NCBI RefSeq assembly: GCF_001425045.1
Contig: NZ_LMDJ01000012.1
Coordinates: forward strand, 62,001-126,000
DNA: 64,000 bases
Reading direction: 5' to 3'
Source of the DNA: Massilia sp. Root351
GTDB lineage: Bacteria; Pseudomonadota; Gammaproteobacteria; Burkholderiales; Burkholderiaceae_D
A model generated the notes under the pieces. That model was not told the origin of the DNA and made no database searches. It saw only the letters and a list, made by a program, of their open reading frames with translations. The position numbers and the translations under genes are program-made. This document shows, in pieces, positions 1-10,660 of this stretch. The stretch's first letter is position 1; each line of letters starts with the position of its first letter.

Positions 1-51
1 GGCCAAGCTGGGCGGGGTGCCGAAGTCGCGGCTGATAATGGTCTCGATCAT
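1..51 (-). CDS. fdsA: NAD-linked formate dehydrogenase, alpha subunit (5' end only)
   Basis: Only the first 17 codons are in the window (MIETIISRDFGTPPSLA); the gene runs off the left edge. The call rests on position. It follows fdsB on the same strand after a 9-base gap, and the order fdsG-fdsB-fdsA is that of the soluble molybdenum formate dehydrogenase operon of Cupriavidus and relatives. In that family the alpha subunit carries the molybdopterin and iron-sulfur centres where formate is oxidised to CO2. None of those motifs can be checked here. Confidence 0.75.
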   Translation of the reverse strand, partial: MIETIISRDFGTPPSLA

Positions 52-60
52 CTAAGTCTC

Positions 61-1616
<1,556 letters not shown>

Positions 1617-1620
<4 letters not shown>

Positions 1621-2084
1621 GCTGCTTCCTTCACTTTGGCCAGCAACGCGTCGAAGCGCGCCGGGGTGACGCGCGCATGCAGCGCTTCGTTGATCATCAT
1701 GGACGGCGCGGTGGCGCATTGGCCCAGGCAGTACACCGGCTCCAGCGCGAATTCTCCGTCCGTGGTGTGCGCGTGCAACTTGCAGCCCAGCGCGTGTTCG
1801 GCGTGCGCCAGCAGTGCGTCGCCGCCCATGCTCTGGCAGGCTTCTGCGCGGCAGATCTGCACCACCTTGCGCGCCGGCGCTTCGGTGCGGAAGTAGTGGT
1901 AGAAGGTGATCACGCCATGCACTTCGGCGCGCGACAGATTGAAGGTGGAGGCGATCTCTTCCACCTGCTCGGGCGGAATATAGCCGATGGCATCCTGGAT
2001 CGCGTGCAGGACCGGCAGTAGCTGGTCCTGCGCACCACTGCTGGCGGCAAGGATGGCGCTTGCCTGGGAAATACGCTGCTGCAT
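1617..2084 (-). CDS. fdsG: NAD-linked formate dehydrogenase, gamma subunit (NuoE-like)
   Basis: 155 residues, a NuoE-type thioredoxin-like [2Fe-2S] subunit. The four cluster cysteines are visible at 78, 83, 119 and 123 (C-X4-C and C-X3-C). It is the first gene of the fdsGBA operon, has a clear GGAGG ribosome site just before its ATG, and is divergent from fdsR. With FdsB it forms the diaphorase half of the soluble formate dehydrogenase. Length and motif spacing are normal for the family. Confidence 0.93.
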
Positions 2085-2138
2085 AATGCCTCCGTCGTTT
2101 TTATTGTGTGCCGAGTGCCGCGAATACTTAGTGCAAGT

Positions 2139-2156
2139 TATGTTCTATAAAACATA
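2139..2156. promoter_or_regulatory. Inverted repeat, candidate FdsR operator
   Basis: A perfect inverted repeat TATGTT-N6-AACATA lies in the 147-base gap between the divergent fdsG and fdsR start codons. The AT-rich, ATA-containing symmetry resembles sites bound by ModE-type helix-turn-helix proteins, and FdsR has such a domain. Control of fds expression by FdsR is established in Cupriavidus; assigning this exact site is inference. Confidence 0.5.
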
Positions 2157-2231
2157 TATTTCGCTTAATATTCACGCATAAACCTAGGCTATCACTGTAA
2201 AAACACCAACGCAATATGAAGGATTTTGCAT

Positions 2232-3296
2232 ATGTTCAAAGTTGAGATACGCCCGGACTGGGTGCTGCGCCATCCGAACGGGCAGGCCGTACCGCTGCCG
2301 GTGCTGCTGGACCTGCTGGCGGCGGTGCGCAGCACGGGCAGCATCAGCCAGGCCGCAAAGGACTGCGGCATCTCCTATCGCCACGCGTGGGGGCTGCTGA
2401 ACCAATTCAACGAACAATTCGGCGCGGAGCTGGTGCACAAGTCGCGTGGATCGGGGACGGTGCTGTCGCCGCTGGCCGACAAACTGATCTGGGCCGACAA
2501 GCGCATCGCCGCCCGGTTGAGCCCCATGCTGGACAGCCTGGCCTCCGAGCTGCAGCAGGAGCTGGCCAGCCTGCTCGACGAGCGTCCGCCCGCCCTGCGC
2601 CTGACCGCATCGCACGGCTTCGCGGTAGCGGCGCTGGTAAGCCGGCTGGAGCAGCAAGGCGTGCTGGTGGACCTGCAATACCGCAGCAGCACCGAGGCCG
2701 TGGCAGCCCTGGCGCGCGGAGAGTGCGACCTGGCCGGCTTTCACCTGCCGGTGGGCGAATTCGAAGGCGCGGCGGCGGCCAAGTACCGCCCGCTGCTCGA
2801 TCCGGCCCGCCAGATGCTGATCCACCTGGCCTATCGCATGCAGGGCATCTTTACCGCAAAGGGAAATCCGAAGGACATCCGCACGCTGGACGACCTGGCG
2901 CGGCAGGACGTGCGTTTTGTGAACCGCCAGCGCGGCTCGGGCACGCGGCTGCTGCTGGAACTGCTACTGGACGGCCACGGCATTGCGCCAGACCGCATCA
3001 ACGGCTTCGAGAGCGCTGAATTCACGCACGCGGCGGTGGCCGCCTACGTCGCCAGCAACATGGCCGACGCCAGCTTCGGCGTGGAAACCGCCGCCCGCCG
3101 TTTCGACCTCGATTTCGTGCCGGTGGTGCGCGAGCGCTACTTTTTCGCGTGCTCCCGCGAGGCGCCGGCTGCGCCACTGGTCGCCGCCGCGCTGGCAGTC
3201 ATGGAAAGCGACGAATTCAAAGCCACGCTGGCCGCCCTGCCCGGCTACGACGGCGCCATGAGCGGCCAGCGCCTGGCGCTGCAATCTTTGTTCTGA
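2232..3296 (+). CDS. fdsR: FdsR-type regulator: ModE-like HTH plus periplasmic-binding-protein-like sensor
   Basis: 354 residues. The N-terminus (about 1-110) is a ModE/LysR-like winged helix (GSISQAAKDCGISYRHAWGL). Residues about 120-350 form a PBP-like ligand domain resembling that of molybdate- or tungstate-responsive regulators, including the RGSGTR motif. The gene is divergent from fdsGBA and matches the FdsR described beside the fds operon of Cupriavidus. ATG at 2232 is preferred over an in-frame TTG two codons earlier because AAGGA lies 8 bases before it. It probably controls formate dehydrogenase expression according to formate or molybdenum status; the ligand cannot be read from sequence. 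Confidence 0.8.
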   Translation: MFKVEIRPDWVLRHPNGQAVPLPVLLDLLAAVRSTGSISQAAKDCGISYRHAWGLLNQFNEQFGAELVHKSRGSGTVLSPLADKLIWADKRIAARLSPMLDSLASELQQELASLLDERPPALRLTASHGFAVAALVSRLEQQGVLVDLQYRSSTEAVAALARGECDLAGFHLPVGEFEGAAAAKYRPLLDPARQMLIHLAYRMQGIFTAKGNPKDIRTLDDLARQDVRFVNRQRGSGTRLLLELLLDGHGIAPDRINGFESAEFTHAAVAAYVASNMADASFGVETAARRFDLDFVPVVRERYFFACSREAPAAPLVAAALAVMESDEFKATLAALPGYDGAMSGQRLALQSLF

Positions 3297-3391
3297 GCGG
3301 GTGCGGCTGTCTCCGGTTTCAGCGCCCTTATCACTGGCGCAGCGCAGGCCGCCAGCTTGTTAAGCAAGCGGCGGCGTTTTACAAAAAATGA

Positions 3392-3419
3392 TTGCGCTAT
3401 CTTTTTTGTGTTATAGAAT
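3392..3419 (+). promoter_or_regulatory. Candidate sigma-70 promoter for the GH115 gene
   Basis: TTGCGC at 3392-3397 and TAGAAT at 3414-3419 are separated by 16 bases, 33 bases upstream of the GH115 start codon, in an AT-rich stretch unlike the surrounding DNA. Both hexamers deviate from consensus. This is a by-eye prediction. Confidence 0.35.
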
Positions 3420-3452
3420 GGTAAAGCCACTTCAAAACACAAAGGTTCGCGC

Positions 3453-6386
3453 ATGAAATTGCTGTACGCCCTGGTTTCAAGCTTTGCAATCGCTTGCCTG
3501 TCCGTGTCGCCGGCGGCATTGGCGATCGGTCAGAAGAAGTTCGTGGATTCCGGCCCCGCTGCGGGTGTCGAGCTGATCGCGCGCGGAAAGATGGCTTCCA
3601 TTCATCTGGATGGCGACGACTACCCCGGGGTGCTGCGTGCGGCGCGCGATCTTCAAAGCGACATCGAAAAGGTGGGTAGCCAGCGCCCTTCCTTGAGCCT
3701 GCAAAAGACACCCGGCGCAGTTAGCGGTCAGGACGTGATCCTGATCGGCACCATAGGCCACAGCCGCCTGATCGATCAACTGATCGCACAGAAGAAGCTC
3801 GACACCAGCTCAATCAAGGACCTGTGGGAAGGCTACGTGGTGCAGGCGGTGAAAGCACCAATGCCCGGCGTGGCGCGCGCCCTCGTGATCGCCGGCAGCG
3901 ACAAACGCGGCACTATCTTTGGCATCTACACGCTGGCCGAGCAGTTGGGCGTGTCGCCATGGTATTGGTGGGCGGACGTGCCGGTTCCCCGCAAGGACCG
4001 CGCCGTCGTTCCATTCGGCACGCTGGTGAGCGACCGCCCCGCCGTGAAATACCGTGGCATCTTCCTGAACGATGAGGCGCCTGCGCTGACTAATTGGGCC
4101 AAGGACAAATTCGGCGGATTCAATCACCAGTTCTATGAAAAGCTGTTCGAACTGATGCTGCGAATGCGCGCCAATTACCTGTGGCCGGCCATGTGGTACT
4201 CGGCGTTCAACGACGACGACAAGGAAAACGCCCGGCTGGCCAACGAAATGGGCATCGTCATGGGCACCTCGCATCACGAGCCGATGATGCGCTCGCAGCA
4301 GGAATGGCACCGTTACGGCAAAGGACCGTGGGACTACGAGAAAAACGGCGATGCGTTGCGCAAATTCTGGGCCGAGGGTTTACGCAACAGCCATGACTAC
4401 GAGCAGGTGATCACGATGGCGATGCGGGGTGACGGCGATGAGCCTATGTCCGAGCAGGCCAACGTTTCCCTGCTTCAGGGCATCGTGAACGACCAGCGCA
4501 AGCTGATTGCAGCCGAATGGAACAAGGACCCGGCCCAGGTACCGCAACTGTGGGCCCTGTACAAGGAAGTGCAGGAATATTACGACAAAGGCATGCGCGT
4601 GCCGGACGACGTGCTGCTGCTGATGTGCGACGACAACTGGGGCAACATCCGGCGCCTGCCGACGGCGGAAGAACGAAAGCGCAGCGGTGGCGCCGGCATT
4701 TACTACCATTTCGATTACGTTGGCGTACCGCGCTCCTATAAATGGCTCAACGTAACCCAGATTGCCAAGGTGTGGGAGCAAATGAACCTGGCCAGCGACT
4801 TCGGAGCTGACCGCATGTGGGTTGTGAATGTCGGCGATCTGAAGCCCATGGAAATACCGACCGAATTTTTCCTCACCTACGCCTGGGACCCGAAAGCCTG
4901 GCCGGCCGAGCGCCTGGGCGGCTATCTGAACCAGTGGGCCGCGCGCGAATTCGGCGCTGTCCACGCGGGCGACATTGCCGATATCGTCAACCAGTACACG
5001 CGCTTCAACGCGCGGCGCCGCCCGGAGCAGCTCGACCCGGCGACCTACAGCCTGGTGAACTATCGGGAGGCGGAGCGCGTGGTGAGCGCCTACAACGGCC
5101 TGGCCGAGCGTGCGCGGCGCGTCGCCGCAGCCTTGCCGGCTCAGCAGCGCGACGCGTTCTTCCAGCTGGTGGAGTACCCGGTGCGCGCTTCGGCCAACGC
5201 GCTGGACATGTATGTCAGCGCCGGCATGAACCGCCTTTATGCGAACCAAGGCAGGATTACCGCCAACGACATGGCCGCCAAGGTGCGCGCGCTGTTTGCC
5301 AACGACGCGGAACTGGCGCGCAAGTACCAGCAGGACATCAGCGGCGGGAAGTGGAAGCATATGATGTCGCAAACCCGTTTCGGCTATACCAACTGGGACC
5401 AGCCCTATCGCGACGTGATGCCGGCGGTGAGCGAATTGCGCGCTCCCGTAAATGGCGAGCTAGCGGCCCCCAACGGCATCCACCCCAGCGACCAGATGGG
5501 GATAGCCGTCGAAGGCAATGCCGTATCATGGCCAGTATTCCCCATCAAACCGCTGGTGCTGCCACAGCTGGACGTGTTCCAGAAGCAGGCAGGCCGCATC
5601 GAACTGTTCAACCGTTCAAGCGCGCCATTCTCGTTCAGCATTTCCGCCAACCAGCCATGGGTTCGCCTGAGCACAAGCGGCGGAACCGTTGAGAAAACAC
5701 AGCTGGTAGAAGTCGACGTGCAATGGGACCAGGTGCCGCTGGGCGACAGCCGCGCGGAATTGACGGTGACAGGGCCGGACAAAGCCAGCGTTAAGGTGGC
5801 CGTTCCCGTCCACAACCCTGCCGCGTTGCGGCCGGAACAGGCCACCGGGCATGTGGAGGCGCACGGCGTGATCGCCATCGAAGCGGAGCATTACACGGCA
5901 GCGCCGAGCGCGCCCGGCCGGCGCTGGCTGAAGATTCCGGACTATGGCCATACCTTGTCCGGCATGACCGTGTCGCCCGCACAGGCGGGGGCACTTGAGC
6001 TGCGCGATGGCATGCAGCTGCAATATACCGTGAATATCTTCAACCCCGGCAAGCTCCAGGTTGAAGCGGTATTGGCCCCGACGCTGAAATTCTCCCCGGG
6101 AGGCGGCTTCCGCTACGGGATCTCCTTCGACGATGAAGCGCCTCAGGTGATCAATATCCACGCGGATGAATCGGAAGAACAGTGGCGCAAGATCGTGTCA
6201 GACGGTGTGGCCAGGTTCTCCAGCACGCACATGGTGAGGTCCGCTGGCAAACACACGCTGAAATTCTGGGCCCTGGACCCGGGCGTCGTGCTGCAGCGGC
6301 TGGTGGTCAATACGGGCGGCCTCAAGCCAAGCTATCTGGGGCCGCCGGAAAGTCCCTACTTCCCGGCGCGCGGCACGGCCCGTTGA
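3453..6386 (+). CDS. Secreted glycoside hydrolase family 115 (xylan alpha-1,2-glucuronidase type)
   Basis: 977 residues, the usual length of GH115 enzymes, which release 4-O-methyl-glucuronic acid from glucuronoxylan. Residues 1-24 are a signal peptide ending AALA, so the enzyme is exported. The body shows GH115 landmarks: an N-terminal GH20-like alpha/beta region (DKRGTIFGIYTLAEQLGVSPWYWWADVP), the catalytic barrel (YRGIFLNDEAPALTNW, MRANYLWPAMW, then MAMRGDGDEPM), and C-terminal beta-sandwich domains from about residue 690. It stands alone; the next gene converges on it with only 4 bases between stop codons, and no other xylanase gene is in the window. Confidence 0.9.
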   Translation: MKLLYALVSSFAIACLSVSPAALAIGQKKFVDSGPAAGVELIARGKMASIHLDGDDYPGVLRAARDLQSDIEKVGSQRPSLSLQKTPGAVSGQDVILIGTIGHSRLIDQLIAQKKLDTSSIKDLWEGYVVQAVKAPMPGVARALVIAGSDKRGTIFGIYTLAEQLGVSPWYWWADVPVPRKDRAVVPFGTLVSDRPAVKYRGIFLNDEAPALTNWAKDKFGGFNHQFYEKLFELMLRMRANYLWPAMWYSAFNDDDKENARLANEMGIVMGTSHHEPMMRSQQEWHRYGKGPWDYEKNGDALRKFWAEGLRNSHDYEQVITMAMRGDGDEPMSEQANVSLLQGIVNDQRKLIAAEWNKDPAQVPQLWALYKEVQEYYDKGMRVPDDVLLLMCDDNWGNIRRLPTAEERKRSGGAGIYYHFDYVGVPRSYKWLNVTQIAKVWEQMNLASDFGADRMWVVNVGDLKPMEIPTEFFLTYAWDPKAWPAERLGGYLNQWAAREFGAVHAGDIADIVNQYTRFNARRRPEQLDPATYSLVNYREAERVVSAYNGLAERARRVAAALPAQQRDAFFQLVEYPVRASANALDMYVSAGMNRLYANQGRITANDMAAKVRALFANDAELARKYQQDISGGKWKHMMSQTRFGYTNWDQPYRDVMPAVSELRAPVNGELAAPNGIHPSDQMGIAVEGNAVSWPVFPIKPLVLPQLDVFQKQAGRIELFNRSSAPFSFSISANQPWVRLSTSGGTVEKTQLVEVDVQWDQVPLGDSRAELTVTGPDKASVKVAVPVHNPAALRPEQATGHVEAHGVIAIEAEHYTAAPSAPGRRWLKIPDYGHTLSGMTVSPAQAGALELRDGMQLQYTVNIFNPGKLQVEAVLAPTLKFSPGGGFRYGISFDDEAPQVINIHADESEEQWRKIVSDGVARFSSTHMVRSAGKHTLKFWALDPGVVLQRLVVNTGGLKPSYLGPPESPYFPARGTAR

Positions 6387-6390
6387 CCAA

Positions 6391-9300
6391 TCAGGCTTGC
6401 CGCTTCAGCTCAGTGGCCGGGGTTTGGAACTCCACCATGCGCGCTTGCCAGGCAGCGTCCACCTGGTCCATCGCCGCCAGCTTGACGTGGCCGTAGCCGC
6501 GCACCTGTTCCGGCAGTTGCGCCAGCCTCAGCGCGGCGGCTTTATTGTGTAGCCCGAGGCAAGCGGACAGCTCGTGCACGAACGCCAGGTAGCGGTCGCG
6601 CAGCGCGCGTTCGCGGCGCCGCTCTTCGGTGTAGCCAAAGATGTCCAGCGGCGTGCCGCGCAGGCATTTCAGGCGCGCCAGGCCGCCGAAGCCTTTCATC
6701 ATCCAGCCGCCGAACGCCATCTTGGCTGGCACGTCCGAACCCGGCTTCTTGCGCGCCAACAATGGCGGCGCCAGATGGAAGCCGAGCTTGTAGTCGCCTT
6801 CGAATCGCGCCGCGATCTGCTCGCGGAAGCTCGGGTCGGCGTGCAGGCGCGCCACTTCGTATTCGTCCTTGTAAGCCATCAGCTTGAACAGGTTGCGCGC
6901 CACGGCCTTGCTCAGCGTGCGCTTCGCCCCATCGCCGTCCAACGCGACCTCTTTCAGCTCGACGGCCGCCACCGCGTCGGCGTAAACACGGGCATAGGCA
7001 GCATTCTGGTACTTGCTCAGCCAGTCCGCGCGGAAGGCCACCAGTTCCGGCAGCGATTTGGGCGCGGCGAACTGGATCACCTGCTGTTGCGGCTGCGCCA
7101 GGCGGGACAGCGCGTCCTGGTCGGCTGCGGCCAGGCGGCCCAGCATAAAGGCGCGCTTGTTCATGTCGATGGCGACGCCGTTCAGCTCAATCGCCCGCAT
7201 CAGCGCTTCCAGGCCGGCCGGCACCAGCCCCTTTTGCCACGCATAGCCCATCAGCAGGATATTGCCGCCGATCGGATCGCCGAGGAAGCGCGCCGCGATT
7301 TCCTGCGCGTCCAGCTGCAGCAGATTGGCGCCGCCCGCTGCCGATGCCAGCTTCTCGAGCAAGCCGTCCTTGTTGATGGAGGCGTCGCGGTCGCGGGTGA
7401 ATTCCGCCGTCGGGATCTCGCGCTCGTTGGCCACCACTTGCGTGTGGCCGCGCCGCATCACGGACAGGCTGTCCGGCATCGCCGCTACCACCAGGTCGCA
7501 GGCGAACACCGCGTCCGCCTGCTGCAAGTCGATACGCACTTGATTCAAGGCCGACGGCGACGCGGCCACGCGCACATGCGACAGCACCGCGCCGCCCTTC
7601 TGCGCAAAACCCATGAAGTCCAGCGTGGACGCGCCCTTGCCTTCCAGGTGCGCGGCCATGGTGATCAGCGCTCCGACGGTGACGATGCCGGTACCGCCCA
7701 CACCCGCCACCAGGATTTCGAACGGCTTGTCCAGCGCGTGCGGCGCGGGCGCCGGGTAGCGGCCCAGCGCCTGTTCCAGGTCCGCCAGCGTGAGGGCCAC
7801 GCTGGCCGGTTTGCGCAGCGTGCCGCCCAGTACCGAGACGAAGCTCGGACAGAAGCCTTCTACGCACGAGTAATCCTTGTTGCAGGACGATTGCTCGATC
7901 TGGCGCTTGCGGCCCAATTCCGTTTCCAGCGGCAGGATGGACAGGCAGTTCGATTGCACGCCGCAGTCGCCGCAGCCTTCGCACACGGCCGGGTTGATCA
8001 CCATGCGGCGCGCCGGGTCGGGGAATACGATTTTTTCCGGCTTGTTCTTCTTGCGGCGGCGGCGCTTTTCGGCCGCGCAGGTCTGGTCGTACACCAGCAC
8101 CGTCACGCCGGCGATCTCGCGCAGCATGCGCTGCATGGCATCGAGCTCGCTGCGGTGGTGCACCGTTACGCCGGCCGGCAGCGCCACGCCGGTGTAGTTC
8201 TCCGGCTGGTCGGTCACCACCACCACCTTCTTCGCGCCCTCGCTCACCACCTGCTGCACGATCTGCGGCACGGACAGCGTGCCGTCCACCGGCTGGCCGC
8301 CGGTCATGGCCACCGCGTCGTTGTACAGGATCTTGTAGGTGATGTTGGTGCGCGCGGCGATCGCCTGGCGGATCGCCAGCGAACCAGAATGGTAGTAAGT
8401 GCCGTCGCCCAGGTTCTGGAATACGTGCTTCTCGCCCACGAAACGCGAAGAACCCACCCAGCTGATGCCCTCGCCGCCCATCTGCGCCAGGTAGTTGGTG
8501 TCGCGCTTCATCCAGGTGGCCATGAAGTGGCAGCCGATGCCGGCCATGGCGCGGCTGCCTTCCGGCACGCGGGTAGAGGTGTTGTGCGGGCAGCCGGAGC
8601 AGAAGTACGGCGTGCGCTTGATGCCGTCGGCGCTGTTGGACAGCAGCTCGGCGGCGCAGAAGTCGGGCAGCATGCGCTTCAGGTCCAGCTCGGGGAACCG
8701 GGGCGCCAGCCATTGCACGATGGCGGGCGCGATGCGCGAGGGGCGCAGTTCGCCCAGCGCGGACAGCAGCGCATCGCCATTCCGGTCGGTCTTGCCGATG
8801 ACGGCGGGCCGTTCGGACTGCGGCAGGTTGTAGAACAGGTTCTTCACCTGCTGCTCGATCACGGCGCCCTTCTCTTCCACCACCAGGATTTCCTGCAGGC
8901 CGTCCGCGAACGCGGCCAGGCGGGTGCGTTCCAGCGGATAGGTCAGGCCCGGCTTGTACAGGCGCACGCCCAGTTCTTCCAGGCGGCGCAACGGCAGGCC
9001 AAGGCGCTCCAGCGCTTCCAGCAGGTCGAGGTAGGCCTTGCCGGCGCTGATGATGCCGACGGCGGCGCGCGGCGCAGGCACTACCAGGCGGTCGATGGAG
9101 TTGGCGCGGGCGAAGGCTTGCACGGCTTCCAGCTTCTCGGCCGCGCGCACTTCCAGGGCCAAGCCGGGCAAGTCCGGCCAGCGGTTGTGCAGGCCGTCCG
9201 GCGGCGCGGTGTAGTCGGTGGGCATAACGTAGCTCGGCAGCGGCGGCAGCTCCACCACGGCGCCGCCCTCCACGGTCTCCGAGATGGCCTTGAAGCCGGA

Positions 9301-9927
9301 CCACGCGCCCGAGTAGCGCGACAAGGCCCAGCCGTACAGGCCGAACTCCAGGTACTCCTGGATGTTGGCCGGGTTAATTACCGGCATGCTCCAGGCGATC
9401 AGCGCCTGCTCGCTCTGGTGCGGCATGGAGGAGGACACGCAGCCGTGGTCGTCGCCCAGGATCACCAACACGCCGCCGCGCGGCGAGGAGCCGTACACGT
9501 GGCCGTGCTTGAGCGCGTCGCCCGCCCGGTCCACGCCCGGGCCTTTGCCGTACCACATGGCGAAAACGCCATCGACCTTGCGGGTGGGGTCGGCTTCCAC
9601 CTGCTGCGAGCCGAGTACCGCCGTGGCGCCCAGTTCTTCGTTAATCGCGGGCAGGAATTCAACGTTGTGCTTTGCCAGCAGCCTGGACGCGCGCCACAGT
9701 TCCTGGTCCACCGCGCCCAGCGGCGAGCCGCGGTAGCCGCTGACGAAGCCGCCCGTGTTCAGGCCTTGCGCGTCGTCGCAGATCTTCTGCATGCACAGCA
9801 GGCGCACCAGCGCCTGGGTGCCGGTCAGGAACACGCGGCCCTGGGTGCGGGTCAGGTTGTCGGAAAGAGCGTAGTCGGGGTCCGCCAGGGCTGGCTGGAT
9901 GGAGGCTGGCAAGGTCATGGAATTCAT
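6391..9927 (-). CDS. Indolepyruvate ferredoxin oxidoreductase, fused subunits
   Basis: 1178 residues. The large aerobic-type enzyme oxidatively decarboxylates aryl (indole- or phenyl-) pyruvates using thiamine diphosphate. The N-terminal half carries the TPP-dependent alpha-subunit domains. A cysteine-rich cluster region follows (CEGCGDCG, then SCNKDYSC), and a gamma-type domain begins at ILVAGVGGTGIVTVG, so the archaeal IorA and IorB functions are on one chain. The ATG at 9927 was chosen; the longer reading starts at TTG. Its probable regulator is the divergent Lrp-family gene. Related proteins are sometimes annotated broadly as 2-oxoacid:ferredoxin oxidoreductases, so substrate specificity is inferred. 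Confidence 0.88.
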   Translation of the reverse strand: MNSMTLPASIQPALADPDYALSDNLTRTQGRVFLTGTQALVRLLCMQKICDDAQGLNTGGFVSGYRGSPLGAVDQELWRASRLLAKHNVEFLPAINEELGATAVLGSQQVEADPTRKVDGVFAMWYGKGPGVDRAGDALKHGHVYGSSPRGGVLVILGDDHGCVSSSMPHQSEQALIAWSMPVINPANIQEYLEFGLYGWALSRYSGAWSGFKAISETVEGGAVVELPPLPSYVMPTDYTAPPDGLHNRWPDLPGLALEVRAAEKLEAVQAFARANSIDRLVVPAPRAAVGIISAGKAYLDLLEALERLGLPLRRLEELGVRLYKPGLTYPLERTRLAAFADGLQEILVVEEKGAVIEQQVKNLFYNLPQSERPAVIGKTDRNGDALLSALGELRPSRIAPAIVQWLAPRFPELDLKRMLPDFCAAELLSNSADGIKRTPYFCSGCPHNTSTRVPEGSRAMAGIGCHFMATWMKRDTNYLAQMGGEGISWVGSSRFVGEKHVFQNLGDGTYYHSGSLAIRQAIAARTNITYKILYNDAVAMTGGQPVDGTLSVPQIVQQVVSEGAKKVVVVTDQPENYTGVALPAGVTVHHRSELDAMQRMLREIAGVTVLVYDQTCAAEKRRRRKKNKPEKIVFPDPARRMVINPAVCEGCGDCGVQSNCLSILPLETELGRKRQIEQSSCNKDYSCVEGFCPSFVSVLGGTLRKPASVALTLADLEQALGRYPAPAPHALDKPFEILVAGVGGTGIVTVGALITMAAHLEGKGASTLDFMGFAQKGGAVLSHVRVAASPSALNQVRIDLQQADAVFACDLVVAAMPDSLSVMRRGHTQVVANEREIPTAEFTRDRDASINKDGLLEKLASAAGGANLLQLDAQEIAARFLGDPIGGNILLMGYAWQKGLVPAGLEALMRAIELNGVAIDMNKRAFMLGRLAAADQDALSRLAQPQQQVIQFAAPKSLPELVAFRADWLSKYQNAAYARVYADAVAAVELKEVALDGDGAKRTLSKAVARNLFKLMAYKDEYEVARLHADPSFREQIAARFEGDYKLGFHLAPPLLARKKPGSDVPAKMAFGGWMMKGFGGLARLKCLRGTPLDIFGYTEERRRERALRDRYLAFVHELSACLGLHNKAAALRLAQLPEQVRGYGHVKLAAMDQVDAAWQARMVEFQTPATELKRQA

Positions 9928-9982
9928 TGTCGTGTCTCGCAATTAAATACTTATAGTGCGAGAAATGATATGGCGCATCGGG

Positions 9983-9994
9983 CGAAATATTTCG
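9983..9994. promoter_or_regulatory. Perfect 12-bp palindrome, candidate Lrp/AsnC-type operator
   Basis: CGAAATATTTCG is perfectly self-complementary and lies between the divergent indolepyruvate oxidoreductase and Lrp-family genes. AT-centred palindromes of this size are typical of Lrp/AsnC/BkdR sites. Its role is inferred from symmetry and position. Confidence 0.45.
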
Positions 9995-10053
9995 TCTATT
10001 CCCGCTATTCCAGACGTTAGAATGGGTTTTTTCTTTCCAAATATAGCAGAAAA

Positions 10054-10521
10054 ATGAAAAATGATTCCCTGGATGCGGCCTCCGTCAAGATTCTGGCCGA
10101 ACTGCAGAAAAACGCGCGCATTTCGTCAAACGAGCTGGCCGAGAAGATCGGCATGTCGGCCAGCCCTTGCTGGCGGCGCCAGAAGGAGCTGGAGGACAAC
10201 GGCTACATCATCCGCTACACGGCGCTGGTGGACCGGCGCAAGCTGGGGCTGTCGGTGGTCTGCATGGCCAACATCACGCTGGCCCGGCACGAGGAAGGCG
10301 CGGTGAAGAATTTCGAGGAAGCGATGCGCTTGCGGCCGGAGGTGGTGGAGTGCTACGAGACCACCGGCAACGCGGACTACCTGGTGAAGATCGTGGTGGC
10401 GGACATGGACGGGTACCACGACTTCCTGCACAACGTGCTGGTAAAGCTGAACGGCGTTTCGCAGGTCAACACCAGCGTGGCGCTGCGTGAAGTGAAGTAC
10501 GAGACTGCCCTGCCGCTGTAA
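10054..10521 (+). CDS. Lrp/AsnC family transcriptional regulator
   Basis: 155 residues. The N-terminal HTH (LDAASVKILAELQKNARISS, then LAEKIGMSASPCWRRQKELE) is followed by an RAM/AsnC-type ligand domain (GNADYLVKIVVADMDGYHDF). Length and architecture are those of Lrp relatives such as BkdR. It is divergent from the indolepyruvate ferredoxin oxidoreductase, so the likely role is local control of aromatic or branched amino acid breakdown, possibly with autoregulation through the palindrome at 9983-9994. Confidence 0.9.
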   Translation: MKNDSLDAASVKILAELQKNARISSNELAEKIGMSASPCWRRQKELEDNGYIIRYTALVDRRKLGLSVVCMANITLARHEEGAVKNFEEAMRLRPEVVECYETTGNADYLVKIVVADMDGYHDFLHNVLVKLNGVSQVNTSVALREVKYETALPL

Positions 10522-10660
10522 TGCGCGGGCATTGCCGCAATGGCCGGCTTGCCACGCCACGCCGCGGCCGCCGGCACTCCGCAAGCGCCGGTTTACAGCT
10601 GCGCAGCGGCAATATATAGTCTGACAACAATCCCAGCCGGAACGACCAAGGAGCCCAGGT

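Noticed and set aside
6574..10020. 1148-residue open frame antisense to the indolepyruvate oxidoreductase
   Set aside because: Rich in His, Arg, Gln and Ala with no domain; it mirrors the third-position GC bias of the real gene.
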